A DNA stretch of 64,000 bases from Brachypterus glaber (taxonomy: Eukaryota; Arthropoda; Insecta; Coleoptera; Kateretidae). Positions 38,801 through 51,612 of the stretch are shown piece after piece (position 1 is the first letter of the stretch; each line of letters starts with the position of its first letter). The notes below the pieces were generated by a model, which saw nothing but the letters and a program-made list of their open reading frames with translations, did no database searches and was not told where the DNA came from. The stretch covers positions 11,797,589 through 11,861,588 of the forward strand of contig OY294048.1 of NCBI GenBank assembly GCA_958510825.1, written 5' to 3'. The position numbers were made by a program, and so were the translations under genes.

Positions 38801-41800
38801 GGAGCTACGGCCCTTTAAAATTGTAATAAAAATAAGGTTTTTAATTAATAACTCTGGTAACCTTTAAGATAGAGCGACGAGTTTTTGTATGTATAATAGT
38901 ATAATTAAGGGCATAAGTTTATATTAATTTATTTTTTTGAACTTATCCAGAGGCGTGCCTAGACGGATAAAATATATGAGTCTTAACACATTTTTGCCCC
39001 AAACTTTTTTATGTGTAGTTTTTTTTGGATTTTTTGTAAAAAATGTAGATTTCTTGCAATATGCAATTAAGAGAATAACATTTTGTGCCACCAAAAACGT
39101 TACTTTTTAAAAGGCTATTGCTCCTTTAATATTAAGTTTAGGTGCAGTATTAAAATTTGTATGATGCTCTTATTTGTTCCCCATTCAATATGTCATCTTT
39201 GAAGGGCCGTAGCTCCCTTAGGGCTCATTTCCGGACCACCCTTTAAAGAAACTTTTTTTCATATTTTTGAATGTAAAATCACCTCTTATATTTTGGCATG
39301 GCAGTTACTGATCACCCTGTATAGGGCTAATAAATGCCCAAATTTAAAAGATGATTCTACATCCAAAAATAAAAAAAAATCCTATAAAGGTTGGTCCGGA
39401 AATGAACCTTAATGGAGCTAAGGCTCTCCTAAGGGACCCTTAGCAAGGGTGTATCTAGAAAAGAGATTTTATTTATCTGGAATCTTAAAAAAAAATTGCA
39501 CTTGCCCTAATCCCTATTTTTTATTAAATTAATTGATATATTCATTTTGACAACTAGAATTTTTTATCTTTGTATTTTAAATGTCATAAAGTTATTTTTA
39601 TTACATCATAAAAATTTAAATAATTTTCAAATAACATATCTTTAATTTAAAGAAATAGGTTTAAATAAATTCAAATAAATAAAATATTTAATTTGAACCT
39701 GGTATATTATTGTTTTTTAATAACAGATATCTAGATATATTTAACTTAAATTTTCTGGTATACTCGCTCATATGGTATGATCAATATGACGAAAATATAT
39801 TCAAATTGAAATTTTATTTTTATCAGTGTAAATAACATACAAATTACTTTTTGGTACAAACTGATATTTTTAGGAAGCACAATGAGAACAGGGTGAGGAT
39901 TTTTTTTTTAATAGAGGGGGAAGTTATGTAATATATTCTTTTAAAGCTCATAAAATTTTATATTTGACCATGTATTTTTTGGATTTTTTTTATTATTTTT
40001 AGAGGGTTAAAAGAGTATTGAAAATAATAATTTCGCCAAAAAACATTATATTTTTGTTTTTGATTAATTTCAAGAAACAAAAAACGCAAATTATACTTTT
40101 AAGCTAATTTTAAATGATAAAAGTAAAACAAAAAATATCTAAGAAAATCACAATTTTACACAAAAAAAAATCTTACAACACATTAGTTGTTTAAATCATT
40201 AAATATTTTTAGGCTCTATTCCTGGAACAAAGCTACATACAAACTAGGGATTCTAAATAATGGCATTACCACATTGTGTGAAGTTTAATGTCCATCACAT
40301 AACAAAATTATATTTTGTATTTCATACTTTATTTTTATATGACGTTATGTAAACTGTAAAAAAAAATGTAAAATCAAATACAGATTCTATATGACAAGTT
40401 TTAAAATAATGTTTATTTTTGGAGGGTACAGGAGAAAAACGATAAAAGTTACATTTTACATAAGGTAGATGTTATAAAAAAAGTTTTTAATTATTTTTTT
40501 ATTTAATTACATACCTGTTTATAAAGGGTGATCAGTTACTGCCATCCAAAAATATAAAAAAGTTTTTTATAAAGGTTGCTCCGCAAATGAGCCCTAAGGG
40601 AGCTACGGCCCTTCGAAGGTGACATATTGAATGGGGAACAAAAAAAGCATCAATAAAATGTTAATGCTGCTGGGTAGTTCTTAATTTAAAACTGAGCAAA
40701 AAAAGTATTCTCCACCAAAACACCTAAATTTAATATTAAAGAAGTAATAGCCTTTTAAAAAGTAACGTTTTTGGTAGCACAAAATGTTACTTCCTCTTAA
40801 TTGCATTTTTTTGAAAACGGTTTCTCCTACAGTGTTACACTATGTAAATTTTTTTATGTATTTTTTCTTAAGGAATGCATATTTTTTATAAAAAATTCAA
40901 AAAATGTATACATAAAAAAGTTTGGGGCAAAAATTCAACAAAATTAATTAACATAAACTTATTGCCCTTATTAATACTATTTATTTATTTATTTTTATTT
41001 ATTAGTTTTTAGTCATTCTGGGACCTTACATATAAAGGTGTTTTATACCTTATTAGACTGTATACAAATTACAAATAATTTTGAAGTGCTTCAATTTCAC
41101 GTACCATTCCAATTCTATTCTTAAAAAAATAGTTTTTCCATCGTTCCATGTTTTATACCTCGCTTCCTGCACTTTTTTCACCAGGTGTGATAAAAATCCA
41201 AATATAAATCGTTAATTTACCATAAATTTAGTAAAAATTAAAAAAATCCAAAATTGTTTGACTTTGACAGTAAATAGTATATTTGACGTTATTAATACAA
41301 TAGTATACATGCAAATGCTAGTCGCTCCAGCGTAAAGGATACCAGGGTTATTAGTTAAAAACCTTATTTTTATTACAATTTTATTTGCGGACCAACCTTT
41401 TAGGAACTTTTTTTTTATATTTTTGGATGCAGAATCACCTCTTAAATTTTGGCATGCCAGTTATTGATCACCCTGTATAATTCTGGTCCCGGAGGTAAAC
41501 GACACCATGTCATAAAAACGTAATTTTTCAGGAGAGCAAGTTTTTGATTATTTTTTAACATTAAATGCATGGGCATCGTGTTGTTTTCCATTGTATTATT
41601 TCCGTTATTTATAGTAACTGGACATAGTTATATAAAACGAAAAATGCACATCAAGGACATGGTGACAACTCTATTTGACAAAAAATGGACATGGTGTCCT
41701 TTACCTCTGGGGTCCAGAATTATAAAGAGGCAAAATTTAATGTTTAATAGCCTATTATAATATAATTAAAGGTACTGTATATAATACGCAATTGTTTTAA

Positions 41801-44800
41801 AAAGCCTTGATTTTATAAAATTTACCTTATGTACAGTGTGACTTTGATCGTTTTTCCCCTGTACCTTTTATTTTATTCTGGTTGTTTTACTTCATTATAT
41901 CAAAAATACATTTGTTATTATTCCCGTATCTATCATGTCAAAATAAATAAAAGCATTTTTAATTTAATCTCTTATATAAAGGAAATCTACCTAAAGGTTC
42001 CCATAATGAGAAAATCCAGGAAAAGTGGATATAACTTAAAGTTTAATATGCTACAGTAGCAATACAAGTAGCATTCTTTCTCGTATTGGCTTATTAACAT
42101 AGGTACTTTACTAAATTTTTAGAATCCCAAGTGTAGAGAACTCTAGAGTGGGTCACAAATGTTTGTAGTTAGGAAACAAAGCAGGGTTAATGTATAGTGC
42201 TTGAGTTGCTCTTCTTTTCCTTCTTCTTCTTCTTTTGGTTTCATAATATCCGCCCCAATGATTTACAGGAACGAATTGCGCAAGGTCCTTCTGCGCATAC
42301 AAATCTATGGTTTCACCCTAATGTCAGCCATTTTTTTTCTTGATAACACTCAGTTTGCTTTCTCTAGGTCTGTTTGTTGGTGTTGCACTTTCTTGCACTT
42401 TACAGTCGAACAAATTCGTTATCATGTATAAAAATTAGGGCACAAATCCAGTATTAATTTGGTTGGACGAAAAGTGTACGTCAGTACAGGAAAGTGTAAC
42501 ACCAATGAACAGACCATAGCACATGTGCAGCTTTCCGCGTTAATTTTAAATAGTAAATTCGTTATAATTAGTAATTTTTAGGGACTTTTGTTATAGTAAC
42601 AGATCCAATCCCAATCTGGAAATTTAAATTTTGCGCAATAAATAGAACTTTAAATGGATGATAACTATATTAGTCACCTGCGCAGAATTAAAGCCTTATC
42701 ATTTTCTCTTAATCATTGGTCCGCCCTAAGGCTTACCAGCCAGTACTTACCAGTCTTTAAAAATTTGACAAAGTAACACTAAAAATTTACTGAATTTTTA
42801 GCAGAATCTTTTTAACTAAAAATTTAATAATATTTTAAATAGGTTTAAAAAATTTTCTACCGAATCTCACATGTTTTTGTGCACATTCAGTGAAGATAGG
42901 TTTAGAGGAAAAACAATTATCTATAACGGTTTAAAAAGTATCCGTTTTTACTTTCGAGCGACCTTGTAGACAAAAAAGTGTTTTTTGGTCCACCCTAAGG
43001 CTTACCAGCCAGTACTTAAGTCTTTAAAAATGTGACAAAAGTAACACTAAAAATTTACTGAATTTAAATTAAGTGCGAGACATCCTTTCATAAATACAAA
43101 TATAAAATAACCTTTTTAGCAGAATCTTTTTAACTAAAAAAATTTAATAATATGTTAAATAGGTTTAAAAAATTTTCTACCGAATCTCACATGTTTTTGT
43201 GCACATTCAGTGAAGATAGGTTTAGAGGAAAAACAATTATCTATAACGGTTTAAAAAGTATCCGTTTTTACTTTCGAGCGACCTTGTAGACAAAAAAGTG
43301 TTTTTTGGTCCACCCTAAGGCTGACCAGCCAGTACTTAAGTCTTTAAAAATGTGACAAAAGTAACACTAAAAATTTACTGAATTTAAATTAAGTGCGAGA
43401 CATCCTTTCAAAAATACAAATATAAAATAACATTTTTAGCAGAATCTTTTTAACTAAAAAAATTTAATAATATGTTAAATACGTTTAAAAAATTGTCTAC
43501 CGAATCTCACATGTTTTTGTACACATTCAGTGAAGGTAGGTTTAGAGGAAAAACAATTATCTATAACGGTTTAAAAAGTATCCGTTTTTACTGTCTAATA
43601 TAGTGTAAAATACCTATAAAAATAGGTCCTAGAATGACAATAAACCATTACAATTACAAAAAAAATTACAATTACAAATTACAATTACAATTACAATTAC
43701 AATTACTTTCGAGCGACCTTGTAGATAAAAAAGTGTTGTTATGGCGAAATAAAAGTTTTCTTTGATACATTCCAAAAGGCCTACAGGTTAACACATCAAA
43801 ACCAAACTTTAAAAAGTTTTTTCCTAATTTTTCTCTACTCTAGAGTGGTAGATTAAAGTTCTGCCAAATAAGAGTACCTAGGTAGTTTACTAATGAACGA
43901 AAATCGAAAAATTTGATTTATCAAAAATGGCTATAACGATTAGCTAAAATTTTTAAGAATATAGTAAATTAAAAACATTACATGCCATAACTAGGGCGAG
44001 AAATATTTTTTTTTGTAATGTTGGCGTAGGCGAATTAAAATTCACATTTGCACGTTACTTTTTGATATTGACAAAAAATAAATGGAAATTGATTAAAAAA
44101 ATAACAAAAAAATATCAAAACCTAAAAACGTATCTACACCTTTTGCTGAGAAAGTACCTCTTTCAGTTTTTTTTTGTTGCCCACCCTGCACAGATAAAAA
44201 TTACACAATCACACAATAAGTTATGTAAAATTTCACACAACTTATTGCTATATTTTTAAAATTTACATAATATATTATGTATCTCCACTTAACTTATTAT
44301 GTAATTTTTAAGTTTCACATAACTTATTATGTAATTTTTAAGTTTCACATAAGTTATGTAAAATTTTACAGAACTTATTGCTATATTTTTAAAATTTACA
44401 TAATATACAGGGTGTATCAGAACTCACTCACTAACAAAATGCATACCTTTAGCTACTGGTATGTTTCCACAATAACTGATTGGGCGATTTACCCACTTTT
44501 ATAGGTAGTTGTAACAGCTTCTGAGATTGGTGGAAACAAAACGTTCTTATCTCAAAATTTCATACATACACCCCCCTCTCAAATTTTGCTCAATTTTTTT
44601 CTATTGCTGTATGAGCGCACATGTAATTTTTTTAACGTGAGTTCTGATACACACTGTATTATGTATCTTCACATAACTTATTATGTAATTTTTAAGTTTC
44701 ACATAACTTATTATGTAATTTTTAAGTTTCACATAACTTCCTATGTAATTTTTAAGTTTCACATAAGTTATGTAAAATTTTACAGGACTTTTTGCTATAT

Positions 44801-47800
44801 TTTTAAAATTTACATAATATATTATGTATCTCCACTTAACTTATTATGTAATTTTTAAGTTTCACATAACTTATTATGTAATTTTTAAGTTTCACATAAG
44901 TTATGTAAAATTTTACAGAATTTATTGCTATATTTTTAAAATTATTTGTTACTTATTATGTAATTTTTAAGTTTCACGTAAGTTATGTAAAATTTTACAG
45001 GACTTATTGCTATATTTTTAAAATTTACATAATATATTATGTATCTCCACATAACTTATTATGTAACTTTTAAGTTTCACATAAGTTATGTAAAATTTTA
45101 CAGGACTTATTGCTATATTTTTAAAATTTACATAATATATTATGTATCTCCACATAACTTATTATGTAACTTTTAAGTTTCACATAGCTTATTATGTATT
45201 TTTTAAGTTTCACATAACATATTATGTATGGTCACATAACATATTATGTAGGTTTTGGCGCGCTTTATTCACAGAACATAATGTAGGTAAGAATAGTGCC
45301 AATGTAATTTCTACACAAGATATTCTGTAAAATCTTATTTTACACAAATTTTTACAGAATATGTTCCGTAAAATTCTATTTCATATAAACTTTTACAAAA
45401 TATATTTAGTAAAATTTTATTTCACATAATTTTTTACAGAATATGTTCCATAAAATTTTATTACACATAACTTATTATGAAATTATACAGAATATGTTCT
45501 GGAAACTCACATAACATTAGCAATATTCTTACAAATATTTTTGTCAGTGTGTACTTATAAAATAAATATAATTTTAAACCTTTTTAGAATTTGTCCACTT
45601 AAACCAATTTATTTTTTATTGTATACAATACTTACATATAAAAGAAGGTCTTCCTTTAAAGGTCCATTTATGACGAGATTTTCCCTTCCCACATCATTGT
45701 GCATGTACACTGCTTCGACGGATCCAAACAATTTCAAACCGTCCCCGTCCTCTTGGCTTTTAAAAGAAAAAAAAGGAAAAGTTTTTCATGGCTTTTACTT
45801 AAAAGTTAATGTGGAAATATATAAATATAGTTTTATTTTATTTCCTCATTTTTTTTATAATAATATTTAGACCGGAGGCTTTTAAGAATTTACAAAGTAG
45901 TAGAATGTTTGACTAAAAGGGTTCTTTTTTAAACTACAAATTTTATATTAGTATAAAGCTAAAAAACTTTTCGGGAAAACAACTTTTTATCATAAAATAA
46001 TTTATTTGACATTCAAGTTATGAAAATAGGGCGGTAAAAATAAAATAGAAATTAAAAATCAGACACCTATAATATAATAACCCATAATATAATAATGATG
46101 GTTTAATAATTATACTATAATAGAAAAACTTTTTGGCTCTCCGATGTAAAAATACGATAATACGTAATGGACAATGCTAACGGCTGCGATATATTTAGAA
46201 AACAGATTTTATGCTAGTTATTAACTAGTAGTTAATATCTTAAAACTATCAAAAATTAGGCACTAACACTTTTTACCAATTTAAAATCGATTTAAAGACC
46301 ATTCTTTAGTTCTGCAGAGGCCAGATGCATAATCCAAAAAAAATAAAATGTTTAAAAAAATATGAAAAAAAAAAAAGATAAATGGAGAATTTAATAAGCT
46401 TTAAAACGATGTATCACATGACCTCCCTTTGTCACCCCATGCCCCCTGAACACATTTTAAGAGCCGAAAGTATCAAATATATGCTAAAAGATAGTTCAAG
46501 TTGTCTTATTTAAGATTTTTAAATTTGAAGTCGATATCCTAATTCGTTCAAAGTTATATAAATATTTATGATTCCCTGATTCATCAAGTGTAAACAATTA
46601 TTCCTTCAGCAAATTTAGGCAATTAGTTTCTACCAGGCTATAAAACTATTACAGTATAACCCTGTATATGTACTTTCACTGTATATTCCTTTTCTTGTAT
46701 TTATAACTGTATTGGGGTAATCCCGTTTATTATCAATAAATAAATAAAATAAATAAATATCTTGTCAGTACGATTCCTAAAGAACTATGTACAACTATAT
46801 TACTTACTGGTTGCCATTAAGGTAAAACTTTTTTTCAGTCTTATCAGAAATAGCGATGGTGTTTTCTGAGGGCGCTAATTCATCAATAAATACTTTTCTA
46901 GCTCCTTCCGGCAAAACCACAACTTTTTTGTAATCTAGAAATAAATAATTTTACTAAATAATTATACTGTCAACAACAATACGTATATCTATTTTTACAA
47001 AAAAAAAATAAAAAATAAGAAAAAAAAATATTAGGCGAGAAAGGGGTAATAAGAAACATTCGGGGTTTTAAGAAACAGAGCATGTTAGAATAAGGACTTA
47101 ACATAAAGGCAGAAACTTAAATTTCTTTGTTTTATGTATTGATATGTACATAGTAAGTTTCTTGTATAAAATTCAAATAATACTAATATAATATGTTTAG
47201 TGGTAAAAAAATATAATTTTTTTTTTGAAATTTTGTTTTTTATTGCCCTTATGGGGCTTTAGGAAACAGAATAATAGTTTATATCTGAAAATTAAACTGT
47301 AACCTTTTCCCCTATTTTTTATACTTTTTAATTTTAATGATTAAAATTTTGTCCCCCTAACGTATTTTTTTCGGTTAAACTTTCAAAAAACCATGGGTTT
47401 TAAATACTAATATACAATAATTAATTTTTTAAATAATTAATTTAATTTATTATTTATTAGTATTTAAATAATTTGGATAACATCCTTATTTTTTAATAAT
47501 TTAATTTAATTTATTGTTTTTTAAAATAAATTACTAGTTTAGCTGTTAACGAGTGACTTATCTCTTTGTGGTAATGAAAGTAGTCACAAAGGGTCTATAG
47601 CAAAGATTTAATCCAGTTAAAATTACCATGTCCTACATCGTTAAAGATTTCCTCAATTAACTTGCATTGTGTTCCATCTCCGTTGCAGACGCCGCAAACG
47701 TCCTCCACTGCATCGGAATCTAATTGGTTATCGCAGCCTACTTTCTACAAAGAATCAATATTAGAAAACTTACTGGATGCGAAAATTAAAAAAAAAAACA

Positions 47801-50800
47801 TTTTCTCATTTTTTTATTTTTACAAAAAACATTCTCAGCCAACAATCTCGTATAAGGAACTTATTGTCCAAATTTAAAGCATTTAGCTTAGCTAACTTAA
47901 AGCGTTCGCAATTTACCGCAATGACAAACTTTCCCCAACAGGCAGACCGACAGATTTTTTAGATTTGGGGTCCAAACTTTTCTATAGAGGACATAATAAT
48001 ACCGCTGCCAAAGAACAAAGGTTTACCTTATTTTTACAAACAAAATAATAATAATGCAAAAAAATTAAAAAAATAAATAAGGAAACTCAAATACTGTTTT
48101 CGAAAACTTGTTAAAGGTAAACGGTAGAAACTAGAAATATAAGTTCTCATTGAAAATCAAAAATCCACGTAATATTTTTTTTTTCACTACTAGCTTTAGA
48201 ACATACTATTATTTATCATGTTTCCAGACTGTGAAATCAATTTTCTTCACCTATAGCAATAATAATTTTTTCTGTCCTAGTAGGAAAAAATTTTATAAAC
48301 AATTGATTTCTGTCACTTTAGATGTTTCAGTTCTTTGTGCAATTTTTACTAATTAAACCCAAGAAAATAGCTTTAATTAACTTTTTATTTATTAAATATA
48401 ATTATTTGTAATTATTACCAAGTAATACAATCAATAATTAGCTAAATATTATGAAAATAATAAAAAAAATAAATTTTTTAAACGTCAGTCAAAAGTATTT
48501 ATTTGAGCAAATGTCATTGATCAAGGCTACTTGATTTTTATGAAAATTTTAAGAAATAGCATTTCTGTAAATAATTTATTTTATTATTTGAATAAAAATA
48601 GTTAAATAGTGCTAGTAGTGAAAAAACTAATATATAAACCACGGTAGAGAAGACTTTTATAGCCTCGCACTCTTAAATCCGTTGCTGCTAAGCAGCTCGG
48701 AATTTAATACGCTTGGCTATAAAAAATGTCTTATCTACCTTGGTATATAATTACTATTGTTCAACGCACTTCACATTTGGTAAAGTACAATGTAGCTAAA
48801 GTGCTTTTACTTGGATAGGTAGACTTCTTAGGGTAGGTGGGTAGCTTGCTTGGTTTCACTACCTACCTACCGGTAGGTAGATGGTAGCTACCCTAACAAA
48901 CCTACCTATGCAGTGCTCTCAAATAAAATTGCGAAAAATATTCAACTTTTTCTAAAAATAATTTTTAATTTGACTTTTAATAACTATTGGGGCATTTTTT
49001 TTAGCTGTATACTATTCTATTTTAGATTTTAAGCTTTCACGGCCATTAAGATATAAAGATCTTTCACTTTCGGGTTTAGACCGTGTTAATGGATTTTCAC
49101 TTTCCGACGTTTCGTCTCTTACTACTAGAGACATCTTCAGGGATTAATCTGAAACTAAGTTTCGAATCAACTTGTGTCACTATTTATGACGAGTTGTGGT
49201 TATTCACCCGTGACGAGGTTTTTCCTATCAAAGACTTCCATATTGCAGGTAAGTGGTAACCAGTGTCCCGATTGATATTGTTAGGATGCTTGATGATTTC
49301 TATCGATTCCCGTATCTTCCTTGGCATTTTTCTGTTTTCTGTTAATATTTTTTTTGTTTCAGACAAATTGATTTTATGACCTGTTTCATGTACATGTTCG
49401 GCTACTGCCGATAAGGAAATTTGTTTCTTTCTTATATTGCGCTCATGCTCTTGAAGTCTTGTAGATATTTTTCTCTTAGTTTCACCTATGTAAACCGTAC
49501 CACAGGAGCAGGGTATTTTATATACGCCTTCTGAACTCAGGGGTATTTTGTCTTTTGTTGAAGTCAAACATTGACCTAATTTTTGGTTGGACCGAAATAT
49601 AGGCTTAATATTTGACTTCTTCAAAAGTTTACCTATTTTATCCGTGATACCGCTTACATAGGGAAGTATAACTTGTGTCTGTCTGTCATTGTCACTATTG
49701 TCCTGTTGTTTGGGTCTGGGATTTCTGTATTTGTATATGGTCTTATTAATGTCTTTTTTGGTATAACCGTTCATGGTCAAGGCTTTGGTTAGTTTAAGGA
49801 GTTCTGTGTCTAGGGAATTCTTGTCTGAAATCATGAAAGCCCTATGAACAAGTGAATTAACTACCGAGCGTTTTTGAGAGGGATGGTGATGTGAAAATGC
49901 GTTTAGGTATCTGTCAGTGTGGGTTTTCTTCCTGTATACCGAGTGTCCTATTGAGCCATTTTCCGTTTTGTAAACCAAAACGTCCAAAAAGGGAAGTGAT
50001 CCGTTGTTCTCAATTTCCATCGTAAACCGATTAGATTTATGTTGGGAATTGAGGTGATTTAGAAAACCTTGAAGGCTTTCCATGCCATGGGGCCAAATAG
50101 CATAGACAGCGTCTACGTTATACCAAAAAAGACATTAATAAGACCATATACAAATACAGAAATCCCAGACCTAAACAACAGGACAATAGTGACAATGACA
50201 GACAGACACAAGTTATACTTCCCTATGTAAGCGGTATCACGGAAAAAATAGGTAAACTTTTGAAGAAGTCTATATTTCGGTCCAACCAAAAATTAGGTCA
50301 ATGTTTGACTTCAACAAAAGACAAAATACCCCTGAGTTCAGAAGGCGTATATAAAATACCCTGCTCCTGTGGTACGGTTTACATAGGTGAAACTAAGAGA
50401 AAAATTTCTACAAGACTTCAAGAGCATGAGCGCAATATAAGAAAGAAACAAATTTCCTTATCGGCAGTAGCCGAACATGTACATGAAACAGGTCATAAAA
50501 TCAATTTGTCTGAAACAAAAAAAATATTAACAGAAAACAGAAAAATGCCAAGGAAGATACGGGAATCGATAGAAATCATCAAGCATCCTAACAATATCAA
50601 TCGGGACACTGGTTACCACTTACCTGCAATATGGAAGTCTTTGATAGGAAAAACCTCGTCACGGGTGAATAACCACAACTCGTCATAAATAGTGACACAA
50701 GTTGATTCGAAACTTAGTTTCAGATTAATCCCTGAAGATGTCTCTAGTAGTAAGAGACGAAACGTGGGAAAGTGAAAATCCATTAACACGGTCTAAACCC

Positions 50801-51581
50801 GAAAGTGAAAGTTCTTTATATGTATACTATTCTTTTTACATTGCACCACATTTTTTCCAAATATCTTATGTTTTATGTATTTTATTATTTGTAAAACAAA
50901 TTTTATATCCTACTTAAAAGCTGTTTTTTCTTCGATAGAAATTCAATAAATAAATTACCATACAAACCCCTCCTGTGCACACGTCTTTTGTGTTTGCTTT
51001 GCAAGATTTTCCATTAGGGTGGTCTATTTTACTTTTCCGGAGGAAGGTCTTGGTAAAAAATAAATAAAAAAATAAATTGCTTTTTTTTTACTTTTCTTGA
51101 CGTTTTATATCCAAAAAAGGTGACTTCCGTGAAAAAATATGCCTGATGATCTGTATGTCTCTCTGCATGTCAGGGGAAATTTGTGACCATGATAACTCGA
51201 GAACGCTTTGACCAAAGACTTCCAATTTCGACTAGAGGTTTGGATTATTCAAACTTCTATGTGGGATTGTTTTTAGTAAAAATTGGGGCAAGGCAAGAGA
51301 GTAAAATGGGGTAAAAACAAACCCATTATTTTATTTTTATTTTTCGTTTTTCTAAAAAGAAAAACTTTTTAGATTTTTTTTAATTTTTTTTTTGGTAATC
51401 GGGTTGGAGCAGGGCTGTAAAATGGGGTAAAAATTATTGTTTAGTTTATTTTTAGTTTTTCGAAAAAATTCCTTTTTTTAAGTTTTTATAAAAAAAATTG
51501 AAATTTCTTCATTTTTTTTTCTTTTTTATGTTTATTTTTTAGAGAAAACCTTTTTTTATAGCCGAGCGTATCAGTCTGTCG

Positions 51582-51612
<31 letters not shown>

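Larger units (their letters stand above)
40424..41865. mobile_element. TIR element hosting two nested MITEs
   Basis: GGTACAGGAGAAAAACGAT (40424) and ATCGTTTTTCCCCTGTACC (41865) are inverted ends that resemble those of the element at 22003. Inside sit a family B MITE and a small GGTCCCGGAGGTAAA element, so this is a stack of successive insertions. Confidence 0.65.
49019..50820. mobile_element. Penelope-like element, inverted pair inserted as one unit
   Basis: Two inverted arms (49052-49774 and 50117-50820) flank a 342-bp unique spacer. TGTATACTATTCT is present at 49006-49018 and again at 50821-50833, a 13-bp target duplication around the whole structure. Each arm carries the 3' half of a Penelope ORF and a shared terminal segment. 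The arms are nearly identical. The right arm lacks 12 bp around 50270 and has a few substitutions. Inverted, partly truncated copies are typical of Penelope insertions. Confidence 0.88.

Noticed and set aside
40220..40260. Candidate for the missing ADAMTS spacer exon (a minus-strand reading with F-V-P-G-I-E)
   Set aside because: No acceptor in the needed phase, a stop codon just upstream, and no matching donor.
44062..45330. Several ORFs rich in Tyr, Ile and Phe
   Set aside because: They translate the TTATGTAA satellite and repeat the same peptide. No gene is implied.
48817..48908. Interstitial insect telomere repeat
   Set aside because: The motif is TAGG/CCTA, not a clean TTAGG array, and it is short and inverted.
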